DNA of 50,909 nt from Alkalihalobacillus alcalophilus ATCC 27647 = CGMCC 1.3604 (GCF_000292245.2 NZ_ALPT02000032.1:1-50909), one strand, 5' to 3'. Positions 1-8,853 are shown, counted from the first letter of the stretch. A program made the numbers and translations. The notes: generated by a model not told the origin, from the sequence alone.

Positions 1-165
1 TGATGTAATGCTCGTTGCTCCACCCCGCGTCGTTATAAAGTTAATGGATGATGTTTCTCTATGATGAGGACATCTTCCTCTTCTAAATATGCTTCGTTGT
101 TTGTTGCGTCGATGTTACTCGGAGATTACTCGTTGATGTAATGCTCGTTGCTCCACCCCGCGTCG
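1..165. repeat. 32-bp direct repeat carrying an initiator-tRNA 5' fragment
   Basis: A 32-bp sequence at 1-32 recurs exactly at 134-165, 133 bp apart. Read on the minus strand, each copy contains CGCGGGGTGGAGCA, which equals the first 14 nt of the usual bacterial initiator tRNA-fMet. It then diverges, so neither copy is a tRNA. Both lie just downstream of tRNA-Ser in the same orientation. They look like remnants of tRNA-array recombination; a complete tRNA-fMet may lie beyond the left edge (inference). Confidence 0.7.
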
Positions 166-195
166 GTTTAAAGCCATTAAGTGCTGAAGTAAATA

Positions 196-288
196 TGGCG
201 GAGGAAGAGGGATTCGAACCCCCGCGCGGTTTAACCCGCCTGTCGGTTTTCAAGACCGATCCCTTCAGCCGGACTTGGGTATTCCTCC
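196..288 (-). tRNA. tRNA-Ser (UGA)
   Basis: The minus strand folds as a class II tRNA. The 7-bp acceptor stem is GGAGGAA/TTCCTCC, the anticodon loop CTTGAAA gives UGA, a long variable arm is present, and the T-arm has GGTTCGAATCC. The 3' CCA is encoded (196-198). It is the second gene of a leftward tRNA transcript, 37 bp after tRNA-Ala. Confidence 0.97.
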
Positions 289-325
289 GCGTTAGAATAT
301 ATAATATGTAATATGTAATATTCCA

Positions 326-401
326 TGGTGGAGCCTAGCGGGATCGAACCGCTGACCTCCTGCGTGCAAAGCAGGCGCTCTCCCAGCTGAGCTAAGGCCC
401 C
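326..401 (-). tRNA. tRNA-Ala (UGC)
   Basis: A standard 76-nt cloverleaf on the minus strand. The 5' end is GGGGCCTTAGCTCAG, the anticodon stem-loop is CCTGC-TTTGCAC-GCAGG (anticodon UGC), the T-loop is GGTTCGATCCC and the CCA is encoded. It is the first gene of the leftward tRNA transcript and has a strong promoter just upstream. Confidence 0.98.
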
Positions 402-439
402 ATATCGCTTAATTCATTGATGTCTCAGCGACGTTTATT

Positions 440-469
440 ACTATACCACGAAACATTTGTAACCTGCAA
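440..469 (-). promoter_or_regulatory. Sigma-A promoter of the tRNA-Ala/tRNA-Ser transcript
   Basis: On the minus strand TTGCAG (464-469) and TATAGT (440-445) are 18 bp apart and end 38 bp before tRNA-Ala. An A/T-rich stretch upstream resembles an UP element, as is typical for stable-RNA promoters. The promoter occupies the space where comGC would be expected after comGB. Confidence 0.7.
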
Positions 470-521
470 TACTTTTTTTAAAAAATTTCTATAAAATTTT
501 TTCCAATGCTGATTTACCCCA

Positions 522-1568
522 TTAATTTAACGTTCCGATTAACGTAAACATTGGTAGCATTACCGCTAAAAACAGAAATAATACAAAGCCACCCATCAAA
601 ATAAAAAATGCTGGTTGAATCATTGCAAACAGCTTTTGAATTTTATCTTCCAAGTCAAAAAATAATAATTCACTATACGATTGCAAGTCTTTACCTAAGT
701 ACCCTGTTCTCTCACCATTTTCAATTACTAATGCAAGCTCATTCATAAAAAAAGTCCGTGTACTCATAATTTCAAATAAAGAATGGCCTTGAATGAGCTC
801 CGATTTTATTAAGCTAACCTCCTCACGAAAAAAAGATAAATAATGCTGATTCTCAAAAATACTCAACGCATGACGAACAGACATACCAGATTCCAATAAA
901 TGCCCTAACTGCAAAGCAAAAAAGTAAGTTAATATTTGTTTCATAAATGATTTAATAAGGGGGATTTTTAAAAGAAGGTTCATTTTTCTAGAGGCATTCG
1001 ATTTTTTAATCACATAAAGATAGTATATTCCGATAACAAATACAGTTCCAATAAGGGAGACACTAAATAGAGGCATGAAATCAATCACTAAAAAAAAGAG
1101 GGACGTAATAAATGGCGGAGTGCCTTGGAAACTCAAGAACATTTGCGTTAGATGCGGGGCTATGAATTGCTGGAGCATTAAACTCATCAAAACCGTAATC
1201 CAAATTAAAACAAGTGGATAACGTAAAATTTTTGATAGCTCCTTTTTCGTTTTCTCTTTCTTTCTGTAAAGGTCGCTTGCTTGTTTAAAAGCTTTTGCTA
1301 AATCTCCTTGTTGCTCATAAAAATAAATAAACGATAATACATCGTTTGGTAGAGCAAAAACTTCAAACGCTTCCGAAACACTTACACCTGCTTTCAAATC
1401 TTCTTCAACCTTCGCATACAACTGTTGATGTTCAATCGAAGCATGTAACTTTATAAAAGAAAGAGCGATTGTAAGTGGATAACCTTGTTCAAGCAATTGA
1501 GCAATACGAGCAAGCTGGTTCACTAATGCTTGGTGATTTTTTCTTAATCTTATTCTATTTTTCACCAT
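522..1568 (-). CDS. comGB: ComGB, type II secretion/competence pilus platform protein
   Basis: A 348-residue polytopic protein of the GspF/PilC/ComGB family, the inner-membrane platform on which the ATPase ComGA drives assembly of the transformation pseudopilus. Two T2SF-type repeats are visible, each ending in strongly hydrophobic segments (about residues 118-195 and 320-345). The start at 1568 is chosen because its ATG overlaps the comGA stop (ATGGTGA) and follows AGGGG; the longer reading frame extends into comGA. The length fits the family (B. subtilis about 323). Oddly, no comGC-comGG follows: a tRNA promoter begins within about 80 bp of the stop. Confidence 0.9.
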   Translation of the reverse strand: MVKNRIRLRKNHQALVNQLARIAQLLEQGYPLTIALSFIKLHASIEHQQLYAKVEEDLKAGVSVSEAFEVFALPNDVLSFIYFYEQQGDLAKAFKQASDLYRKKEKTKKELSKILRYPLVLIWITVLMSLMLQQFIAPHLTQMFLSFQGTPPFITSLFFLVIDFMPLFSVSLIGTVFVIGIYYLYVIKKSNASRKMNLLLKIPLIKSFMKQILTYFFALQLGHLLESGMSVRHALSIFENQHYLSFFREEVSLIKSELIQGHSLFEIMSTRTFFMNELALVIENGERTGYLGKDLQSYSELLFFDLEDKIQKLFAMIQPAFFILMGGFVLFLFLAVMLPMFTLIGTLN

Positions 1569-2620
1569 AGCCCCTGCCTTTCTATTTCCTCTTCCTCTAA
1601 ATAGCCTAATGACCATGCTAACCTCACTTCATTTCGCAATTTTCGATACGGAACCTCTTGATTCAATATCGTTTCCCTCAAACGTTCTGCAAAAAGAGTT
1701 TCGTATACCGCCTTTCTTCCTCTATAAAGAAAATGACTACATTCCTGTGCTCGCTCTCGTTCGCAATAACGACAAGTTGGTAAAAAAAGTCGTTGTGTCA
1801 TAATCATTCGTGTCGCTTCCGCTAACTCAGCACGGGTTAATCCAAAATCTAATAAACGAATAATCGCCGAATAACAGTCATGTGTATGCAAAGTGCCAAG
1901 CACATAATGACCCGTTAAAGCTGAACGTAATGCCAACTTGGCGGTTTGTTTGTCACGAATCTCCCCAATGACAATAACGTCAGGGTCATGCCTCAGGATC
2001 GAATGTAATCCACTTTCAAATGTGATTCCTGCTTTTTCATTTATTTGAATTTGTACCGCCTGTTCAATCGATTGTTCAATCGGGTCTTCAATCGAAATGA
2101 CCCTTCTGTTCTTTTTCGAAATAAACTCATTTAATAAGGAATATAGGGTTGTTGTTTTGCCAGAACCTGTTGGCCCGGTAATTAACAAAAGTCCATATGT
2201 GTAATGAAGCGCTTGGAATAATGAAGGAAGCTGTTTTGGTAAAAGTGGGAGGTTTTGAATCATTGTGGAACTGTTTTGTTTCGATATACGAATCGCTAAA
2301 CTTTCAGAAGGGGTAGCAGGTAGGGTGGAAAGACGTAATGTATACTTATGGTTTTGTTCAACAAAAGGCAACATCGAACTTTGCGATTTTCTCCGTTCTC
2401 CAATATCCATTCCTGATTGATATTTCAAATGACTAATCAATCTTTCGGCTTGTTTGCTCGGTAATCGTTTAACTGATTTAATTTGTCCGTGAATACGCAT
2501 TTGCACTAAGTAACCTTGACTAGTCGGAATGACATGTAAATCAGATGCTTGATTAACAATCGCTTCTTTTATTAGATTTTGACTCAATTGCTCGACTTCG
2601 TACAATATTGATTCCTCCAT
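1562..2620 (-). CDS. comGA: ComGA, competence pilus assembly ATPase
   Basis: A GspE/PilB-type secretion ATPase of 352 residues that powers assembly of the DNA-uptake pseudopilus at the inner face of the membrane. Visible are the Walker A motif GPTGSGKTTT (near residue 150), an Asp box and Walker B region with PDVIVIGEIRD, the His-box segment GTLHTHD, and a C-terminal cysteine cluster CRYCERERAQEC like the zinc-binding knuckle of ComGA proteins. The start at 2620 gives the normal ComGA N-terminus; an in-frame ATG at 2671 would add 17 residues without a good ribosome site. It is coupled to comGB by a 7-bp overlap. No clear ComK box was found upstream. Confidence 0.93.
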   Translation of the reverse strand: MEESILYEVEQLSQNLIKEAIVNQASDLHVIPTSQGYLVQMRIHGQIKSVKRLPSKQAERLISHLKYQSGMDIGERRKSQSSMLPFVEQNHKYTLRLSTLPATPSESLAIRISKQNSSTMIQNLPLLPKQLPSLFQALHYTYGLLLITGPTGSGKTTTLYSLLNEFISKKNRRVISIEDPIEQSIEQAVQIQINEKAGITFESGLHSILRHDPDVIVIGEIRDKQTAKLALRSALTGHYVLGTLHTHDCYSAIIRLLDFGLTRAELAEATRMIMTQRLFLPTCRYCERERAQECSHFLYRGRKAVYETLFAERLRETILNQEVPYRKLRNEVRLAWSLGYLEEEEIERQGLW

Positions 2621-2714
2621 TCTAATCTTTCTACGGTTAAATTCGACATTTAGTAAAATAATCCTCTTCATCTTGCATGAAAAGAGAATGTTAGGTTATA
2701 ATACATTTTACCAG

Positions 2715-2786
2715 TGGGCTATGGCCAAGCGGTAAGGCAACGGATTTTGATTCCGTCATGCGTTGGTTCGAATCCAGCTAGCCCAG
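2715..2786 (+). tRNA. tRNA-Gln (UUG)
   Basis: A 72-nt cloverleaf with acceptor stem TGGGCTA/TAGCCCA, anticodon stem-loop CGGAT-TTTGATT-CCG (anticodon UUG) and T-arm GTTGGTTCGAATCCAGC. The CCA is not encoded, unlike the two tRNAs at the left edge. It lies in the gap between comGA and the helicase gene and is followed at once by a terminator. Confidence 0.96.
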
Positions 2787-2794
2787 TGATTAAT

Positions 2795-2840
2795 AAGACT
2801 GCAACAAAAGGTCGCTAAGACCATTGGGCAGTCTTTTTTT
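2795..2840 (+). terminator. Terminator after tRNA-Gln
   Basis: An AAGACTGC/GCAGTCTT hairpin followed by a run of T on the plus strand, 9 bp after the tRNA. Confidence 0.8.
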
Positions 2841-2957
2841 ATGTCCAAAATCAATCGCTGCTACCCTATTGAAAAAAATAAAAACTCCACCTTTTATATA
2901 AAATTTGCTACGATAAAGATGGAAAATAAAGAAGCTAGTTTGTAGGAGATGATGTTC

Positions 2958-5288
2958 ATGCAAACTGCCTATTATCATAAACGAGTGATTCATTTGCCTA
3001 CTATTGATCGTTCAGAATGGCAACAACTATATAAGGCAGGTATTAAAGGGGCGTTAACTTGTATTCATTGTGGCGAAAAAATGCGTCTACAATTAAGTAT
3101 AGAAGAACCGGCCCAATTCCTTCACCCTCCCACAACTCTAAGTTGTGTCGATGAAGTGAATGCGTTCGAAAAAAAATATTCTACTAAAAAAGAAGAACCG
3201 AAAAAACAAGAACAAGCGTTAAATGGGTTTTCAATCCCACAAAACCGTTCTATCGCTCAAACAAGCGAAACCTATGATTCGAGTTGGAAAAAACCTGAGC
3301 CGTTAACGATGATTCCTGATTTTCAACCTACTAAGTCAACAACCATGACTTATCAATCAGAATATAGAAGCCTCTTACAAAACAACGGTATCTATTTAGA
3401 TGATAATCAATGGTCCGCTGTTGAAACAACGGAGGGGCCTCTCCTCATTTTGGCAGGTGCAGGAAGTGGAAAAACGAGAGTACTTACGACTAGAGCTGCT
3501 TATATGTTAACCGTTAAGCAAATTTCTCCAAAAGAAATGATTCTCGTCACGTTTACAGCCAAAGCAGCAAAAGAAATGAAAGCTAGAATGGAAATTTATC
3601 CAAACCTTTCGAAACAAACACTTAAACAATTAATGGTCGGGACGTTTCATAGTATCTTCTATAAAATTTTGTTACACCATCACCCCGACCGTTGGCATTC
3701 TAGTAAATTGTTAAAAATGGATTGGCAAAGGGACAAATTAATAAAAGAAGCGGGTCGTGAAATTGATATTGATGAAAAAGACTTTGCTTATGACCAAGCA
3801 TTAACTCAAATAAGTTGGTGGAAAAACCATTTAATTTCCCCTGACCAAGTAAAAGCAGCGGATCAATGGGAAGAAAAAGTTCAATATCTATATAAAAGAT
3901 ACGAAGAAAAAAGAACAAATGAACAAATGTTTGACTTTGATGATATGTTAATCGGTTGTTATGAGCTACTAAAATCAGATGAGCATTTAAGGGCTCGTTA
4001 TCAACAAAGATTTAATTATGTTTCGATCGATGAATTCCAGGATATTAACAAAGTCCAAGCGGAAATCATAACAATGCTTACGGAAAAATCAAATAATCTT
4101 TGTGTTGTTGGTGATGACGACCAATCGATTTATGGCTTTAGAGGTAGTGATCCAGACTATATTCTTTCCTTCCAACAAAACTATCAATCAGCTAAAAAAA
4201 TCATTCTAAATGAGAATTATCGTTCCAATCATTCGATCGTCTCAGTCGCTAACAAAGTTATTGCCACAAACCGGAAACGATTCAAAAAGACATTAAAAGC
4301 TCAGTACCACATTGAAAACTATCCGACCCTTTTTTATCCTTATGATGAGGAAGAAGAAGCAACGATGATTGTGAACGATATAAAAAAACGAATCGAATCC
4401 GGGGCAAGACCTGCCGATTTTGCGATCTTATATCGAACAAATACGCATGCAAGAGCTTTATTTGAACGATTAATTGACTCCAGTCTTCCTTTTGTCATTG
4501 AAAGTGACGGTGAATCCTTTTATAACCGTAAAACCATTCGTAAAATTTTGGCTTACTTAAGATTGGCTCAAAACGAAGATGATATGAAGGCCGTCCCTGA
4601 TATGACAAGTGCCTTATTTTTGAAACAAAATGTCGTTCAAGATGTAAAAGCATATAGCATTACACATGACTGCACATTAGTTGAAGCTTTTTCTTATGTA
4701 GAAAATCTACTACCTTTTCAATTGAAGAAGTTAAAAGCATTACCGAAACAGTTTCAAACCCTAAGAAAAATGCCACCTGAAAAAGCGATTCAGTATATAG
4801 AGTCTGAAATGGGTTTAAAAGACTATATCAAAAAACAAGGCAACGAGGGCAATAAGATGGAGCGCGGTTCTGATGATGTTAGGGACTTAAAAGTAGCGGC
4901 AAGACAACATGAAACAATTTCCTCTTTTTTGGAACATGTTGACCATATGATAGCCAAATACACAGAAATCAAGTCACTTCCCCCGTCCAAAGAAGCGATC
5001 CAATTAATGACCATCCATAGGGCTAAGGGATTAGAGTATGACCATGTTTATTTGTTAGGTACTGTTGAAGGAAACTTGCCCCATGATTATGCCCTTGAAG
5101 CATGGCGAGAAGGCAATGACAACCCTTTGGAAGAGGAAAGAAGACTAATGTATGTGGCGATTACAAGAGCGGTTCAATCCTTATCTATATCCGTTCCAAT
5201 GATGCGTCGCGGTAAACAAACACAACGTTCTCGATTTGTAAGAGAAGCACAAAAAATGATATCAAAAGCTAGTAGCTTGAACACTTAA
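2958..5288 (+). CDS. yjcD: UvrD/Rep-family ATP-dependent DNA helicase (YjcD-like)
   Basis: A 776-residue superfamily 1A DNA helicase. Motifs in order are Walker A AGAGSGKT (near residue 150), FDFDDML, the Walker B region IDEFQD, motif III VGDDDQSIYGFRG, motif IV ENYRSN, motif V TIHRAKGLEYDHVYL and motif VI RRLMYVAITRA. The first about 120 residues are a non-helicase extension with a C-x2-C pair (CIHCGEK), as in B. subtilis YjcD and unlike PcrA. Three in-frame ATGs lie at 2949, 2952 and 2958; TAGGAG at 2943-2948 is best spaced for 2958. YjcD is expected near yjcA by synteny. Its role in repair or replication-fork clearing is inferred from the family. Confidence 0.88.
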   Translation: MQTAYYHKRVIHLPTIDRSEWQQLYKAGIKGALTCIHCGEKMRLQLSIEEPAQFLHPPTTLSCVDEVNAFEKKYSTKKEEPKKQEQALNGFSIPQNRSIAQTSETYDSSWKKPEPLTMIPDFQPTKSTTMTYQSEYRSLLQNNGIYLDDNQWSAVETTEGPLLILAGAGSGKTRVLTTRAAYMLTVKQISPKEMILVTFTAKAAKEMKARMEIYPNLSKQTLKQLMVGTFHSIFYKILLHHHPDRWHSSKLLKMDWQRDKLIKEAGREIDIDEKDFAYDQALTQISWWKNHLISPDQVKAADQWEEKVQYLYKRYEEKRTNEQMFDFDDMLIGCYELLKSDEHLRARYQQRFNYVSIDEFQDINKVQAEIITMLTEKSNNLCVVGDDDQSIYGFRGSDPDYILSFQQNYQSAKKIILNENYRSNHSIVSVANKVIATNRKRFKKTLKAQYHIENYPTLFYPYDEEEEATMIVNDIKKRIESGARPADFAILYRTNTHARALFERLIDSSLPFVIESDGESFYNRKTIRKILAYLRLAQNEDDMKAVPDMTSALFLKQNVVQDVKAYSITHDCTLVEAFSYVENLLPFQLKKLKALPKQFQTLRKMPPEKAIQYIESEMGLKDYIKKQGNEGNKMERGSDDVRDLKVAARQHETISSFLEHVDHMIAKYTEIKSLPPSKEAIQLMTIHRAKGLEYDHVYLLGTVEGNLPHDYALEAWREGNDNPLEEERRLMYVAITRAVQSLSISVPMMRRGKQTQRSRFVREAQKMISKASSLNT

Positions 5289-5308
5289 AGAGAGGTAGAA
5301 AAGAGATA

Positions 5309-5953
5309 ATGAACCATACAGAGATGATCAATAAAACAGAAATATGGGTAAAAGAGCAATTATTCGATGAGAAAAGTGGACATGATTGGTATCACATTAA
5401 ACGAGTGACAAACCAAGCCATTGTCCTTGCCAATAAAGAACAAGCCGATCTTTTTATCGTCACGATGGCTTCATTACTCCACGATATAGCCGATGATAAA
5501 TTAATAGAAAATGAAGAAAAAGCCTTAAATTCGATAAAAGAATGGCTCGACTCCATCCAAGTAACTCCCGAGGAGCAAGCACTTATCTTTGATATCATTC
5601 AGTCGATTTCTTTTAAAGCTGGAAACGGACAATTACTTCGGACGATCGAAGCAAAGGTTGTTCAAGACGCTGACCGATTAGATGCGATTGGAGCGATTGG
5701 AATTGCTAGAGCCTTTACTTATTCTGGACAAAAAGGCCAAGCCATGTATGATCCGACGATTGCTGTACGCGATAATATGACATTAGAAGAATACCGTAAC
5801 GGCAAATCTTCAGCCGTCCATCATTTTTATGAGAAACTATTTAAATTAAAAGACTTAATGAATACTGAAAGCGCAAAAGAAGAAGCCGAAAAAAGACATT
5901 TGTTTATGGAAGAATTTTTGGAGCAGTTTTATCGGGAGTGGGAAGGGGTATAA
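5309..5953 (+). CDS. HD-domain phosphohydrolase, YedJ-like
   Basis: A 214-residue HD-superfamily metal-dependent phosphohydrolase. The metal ligands are visible as H in HDWYHI (residues 25-30), the HD pair in LLHDIADDKL (near 58) and D in VQDADRLDAIGAIG (near 120), a pattern typical of the YedJ/YpgQ group that acts on nucleotides in vitro. It starts 20 bp after the helicase gene on the same strand with a good ribosome site (AGAGGTAG), so the two are probably cotranscribed. The substrate cannot be read from the sequence. Confidence 0.85.
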   Translation: MNHTEMINKTEIWVKEQLFDEKSGHDWYHIKRVTNQAIVLANKEQADLFIVTMASLLHDIADDKLIENEEKALNSIKEWLDSIQVTPEEQALIFDIIQSISFKAGNGQLLRTIEAKVVQDADRLDAIGAIGIARAFTYSGQKGQAMYDPTIAVRDNMTLEEYRNGKSSAVHHFYEKLFKLKDLMNTESAKEEAEKRHLFMEEFLEQFYREWEGV

Positions 5954-6017
5954 AGAGAGGTTCTTCTTCATTATTCATTTAGAAAGCCTTACATTCTCAC
6001 AAAAAAATAAAAAGGAA

Positions 6018-6205
6018 AAAGAGGCGGGGACATAACTAGCTATAGTAAATAGAAAACGAGTCCATATTCTTTCGGAATCTTTGTGATGGGTTATATGAAG
6101 GACCCACTTGTTTTTCTTTTTATAAAGTGAGAGGTATGTTCACCGCTCCTGAGTTCGACTCCAGGCGATTGACGCGGAGCATGACTTTGGAGAGCGGTGA
6201 ATTTT
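6018..6205 (+). repeat. Palindromic interspersed repeat, partial MITE-like copy
   Basis: Starts with AAGAGGCGGGGACATAACTA, closely matching (in the opposite orientation) the right end of the element at 37397-37784, and continues with the shared CTAGCTATAG and CGAGTCC segments. It ends in a hairpin TTCACCGCTC (6139-6148) / GAGCGGTGAA (6192-6201) whose interior contains GACGCGGAGCATG, also shared with the copies at 28.0 and 37.5 kb. The other terminal repeat is missing. It fills most of the gap between the HD gene and the sugar dehydrogenase and may act as the terminator for both. Confidence 0.7.
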
Positions 6206-6217
6206 TACTAATTGGCC

Positions 6218-7468
6218 TTATAACTTAAAAATATGTGGCTCATTCTCATTATAAATATTTCTCGTATCAAAAATGATCTTTGCCTCTTGTTTGATTAATT
6301 CATAATCAATATTTGTATGCTCCGTTAAAATAACGACACAATCATAGTCAGCTATCATTTTAGCTGATAAGATTCGGTGCTTATAAACTTGATTATTCAA
6401 TTCGATTTGCTTTAAGAATGGGTCATGGTAATCGACTTTAACTCCTCTTTCCATTAACGTTTGAAAAACAGGAATAGCTGCTGACTCTCTCATATCATTT
6501 ATATCTTTTTTATAAGACAACCCAATCACTAACACATTCCCAACTTTCTTTCCGATAATATCTAGAACTCTTTTTACAATATATTCAGGTTGGTTATCGT
6601 TGATTTTTTTAGCAAGATTTATAAATTCTGTATTGATTTTCAGTTCATCTGCTTTCCATTTAAGATACAATGGATCAACCGGGATACAATGTCCTCCAAT
6701 TCCTGGACCTGGATAGTACGGCGTAAATCCATACGGTTTTGTAGAAGCTGCCTTAATAACATCCCAAATATCTACTTGTAAATGATGACTGATTTGGCTT
6801 AGCTCATTCATAAAAGAGATATTAATAAACCGCTGGGTATTCTCGACAATTTTTGTCATCTCTGCAATTCTAGTATTTTTAACAGGGACAAGTTCATGAA
6901 AGAGCTTTTGGTAAACTTCTGTTAACCTCTCTAGGCACTGACTTGTCACTCCACTAATAACTTTTGGAATATTTTCTAATGAATACTTTTTATTTCCAGG
7001 ATCGATTCTTTCAGGTGAATATCCTAAAAATAGATTATCACCAATCTCCCAACCCGCATTTTCTATTAATGGTTTTAGAACCTCTTCGGTTGTTCCAGGG
7101 TATGTTGAACTCTCCACAACGATTAATTGCTCTTTCTGCAAATGAGGAATCATAGAATGAAAGGTATTTTTTAAAAAAGAAAGATTTGGTTCAGAATGAT
7201 TAATTAAAGGAGTCGGAACACAAATAACAATCGTTTCTACTCCCCGAAGTAAAGAATAATCATTTGAATAATTAAATAAAGGAGATTGAACGACTTCTTT
7301 AATCTCATCATCTGAAAGATCACTTAAATAGGAATGGCCTTTATTTAAAGCTAATATTTTACTATCATCTATATCAATCCCAAGTACATCGAACCCTTTT
7401 TGGTGGCACAGTATAGCTAATGGCAATCCAACATAGCCTAATCCGATAATGGCTATTTTACTCTCCAT
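6218..7468 (-). CDS. UDP-N-acetylhexosamine 6-dehydrogenase (WbpA/WecC type)
   Basis: A 416-residue nucleotide-sugar dehydrogenase that would oxidise a UDP-N-acetylhexosamine at C6 to the uronate, using two NAD. Visible are the N-terminal Rossmann motif GLGYVG (residues 9-14), ESSTYPGTTEE, and the catalytic cysteine in PGPGIGGHCIPVDP (near residue 250). The run KPYGFTPYYPGPG is typical of the WbpA group rather than the UDP-glucose enzymes. The start at 7468 follows AAAGGAG by 9 bp; an upstream in-frame ATG would lie within that ribosome site. It follows the aminotransferase by about 120 bp on the same strand. The exact substrate is inferred from the accompanying WbpB/D/E-type genes. Confidence 0.88.
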   Translation of the reverse strand: MESKIAIIGLGYVGLPLAILCHQKGFDVLGIDIDDSKILALNKGHSYLSDLSDDEIKEVVQSPLFNYSNDYSLLRGVETIVICVPTPLINHSEPNLSFLKNTFHSMIPHLQKEQLIVVESSTYPGTTEEVLKPLIENAGWEIGDNLFLGYSPERIDPGNKKYSLENIPKVISGVTSQCLERLTEVYQKLFHELVPVKNTRIAEMTKIVENTQRFINISFMNELSQISHHLQVDIWDVIKAASTKPYGFTPYYPGPGIGGHCIPVDPLYLKWKADELKINTEFINLAKKINDNQPEYIVKRVLDIIGKKVGNVLVIGLSYKKDINDMRESAAIPVFQTLMERGVKVDYHDPFLKQIELNNQVYKHRILSAKMIADYDCVVILTEHTNIDYELIKQEAKIIFDTRNIYNENEPHIFKL

Positions 7469-7592
7469 TTCTTTATACTCCTTTCCAAACACATAAACAC
7501 GTATGTTGTATGTTTATGAAGAGGTTTACTCTTTGGTAAGGGCCAGATAGAAAAATGGGGTTTTTTAACATACATTTAGTATAAACACTCTA

Positions 7593-8687
7593 CTATTGAT
7601 ACGCCCTCAATATTTCAATCACTGCTTCTTGTTCAGCAATTGTTAAATAAGGATGCATTGGTAAAGCTAGTAATCTTTTTGCCTTCTCTTCTGCAATAGG
7701 TAGGTCGCCGACTTGATAACCTAATTTTTGATAGACTTTTTGCAGATGTAGAGGTAATGGGTAATAAATACCGGAGCCTATTCCTTTACTCTCCATATAA
7801 TGAATGACTTCATTTCTTTTTGGATGTTCAATACAATATAAATGATAGCCGTGGGTCTTACTACCTTTAGAAGTTGGTATGGAAAAACCATTGAAATGCT
7901 CCACTACAGAATATTTTTTTGCTTTTTCTACCCTTAAACCATTCCATTCATCTATTTTTGTTAAGCAGATTCTCAAGATAGCTGCATGAATTTCATCAAG
8001 CCGACTATTATAACCAATTTCATCGTGATAATATTTTTTCTCACTGCCATGGTGTCTTAGCTTCTTTACCCTATTTGCGATTTTTTCATCTTTTGTCACA
8101 ATTAATCCCCCGTCACCAATTGATGATAGGTTTTTCGTTGGAAAAAATGAATAGCAACCAATATCTCCTATCGTCCCAACTTTTTCGCCATTTAACTCAA
8201 CCCCAAAAGCTTGGCACGCATCTTCAATGATATATAAGTGGTGTTTAGTCGCCACTTGTTTTATTTTATCCATCTCACAAGCCTGACCAAATAAATGAAC
8301 AGGAATAATCGCTTTTGTTCGAGCCGTTACTTTATCCTCAATTAACGTTGGATCAATATTATATGTTTTTGGATCGATGTCCACAAATACTGGCGTTGCC
8401 CCCACTCTTGAAATCGCCTCTGCCGTCGCAAAAAATGTAAATGGAGTCGTCATTACTTCATCACCAACCCCAACATCAAGTGCCCTTAAAGCTAATACAA
8501 GAGCGTCCGTTCCATTGCCAACATTAATCGCATGTGCAATGTTTAAGTACTGACAAACTTCTTTTTCAAATTGTTTTCCTTCCACACCTAATATATATTG
8601 ACCACTATCAATGACATTTTCGACCGCTGCTAAAATTTCCTTTTTTAAACTTTTAAATTGCCTGTCAACTTGTATTATTGAGATCAA
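7593..8687 (-). CDS. DegT/DnrJ/EryC1-family sugar aminotransferase (WbpE-like)
   Basis: A PLP-dependent aminotransferase of 364 residues that acts on a keto-sugar nucleotide. GNGTDAL (near 60), IEDACQAFG (near 155) and the Schiff-base lysine in FFPTKNLSSIGDGG (about K185) are the family landmarks. The C-terminal LALPMHPYL resembles WbpE, which aminates the C3 keto group of UDP-GlcNAc-uronate. TTG at 8687 is preferred because GAGAGG is 8 bp upstream and the protein then begins like its relatives; GTG at 8696 touches the ribosome site. A good sigma-K-type promoter lies at 8741-8768. Substrate assignment is inference. Confidence 0.87.
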   Translation of the reverse strand: MISIIQVDRQFKSLKKEILAAVENVIDSGQYILGVEGKQFEKEVCQYLNIAHAINVGNGTDALVLALRALDVGVGDEVMTTPFTFFATAEAISRVGATPVFVDIDPKTYNIDPTLIEDKVTARTKAIIPVHLFGQACEMDKIKQVATKHHLYIIEDACQAFGVELNGEKVGTIGDIGCYSFFPTKNLSSIGDGGLIVTKDEKIANRVKKLRHHGSEKKYYHDEIGYNSRLDEIHAAILRICLTKIDEWNGLRVEKAKKYSVVEHFNGFSIPTSKGSKTHGYHLYCIEHPKRNEVIHYMESKGIGSGIYYPLPLHLQKVYQKLGYQVGDLPIAEEKAKRLLALPMHPYLTIAEQEAVIEILRAYQ

Positions 8688-8740
8688 ATTCTTCACCCTC
8701 TCGCTCTAAACAATGAATACACATTCTTGACTGAACGGTT

Positions 8741-8768
8741 TATCATATGCGATTTGAGCTTAATTTGT
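8741..8768 (-). promoter_or_regulatory. Predicted sigma-K promoter for the aminotransferase gene
   Basis: On the minus strand AC (8767-8768), 17 bp, then CATATGATA (8741-8749), matching the sigma-K consensus AC-N16/17-CATANNNTA. It lies about 55 bp upstream of the aminotransferase start and back-to-back with a plus-strand sigma-K-type site at 8795-8821. Confidence 0.6.
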
Positions 8769-8794
8769 ACGTCCATTCGTCATGGGTTACCCAA

Positions 8795-8821
8795 ACAAAA
8801 ATGAAAATTGTTCATATAATA
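8795..8821 (+). promoter_or_regulatory. Predicted sigma-K promoter for the frameshifted glycosyltransferase
   Basis: On the plus strand AC (8795-8796), 16 bp, then CATATAATA (8813-8821), an exact fit to the sigma-K consensus, 32 bp upstream of the ATG at 8854. Confidence 0.6.
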
Positions 8822-8853
8822 AAATATTAATAGCCATTGGAAAGAGGTAAAAA

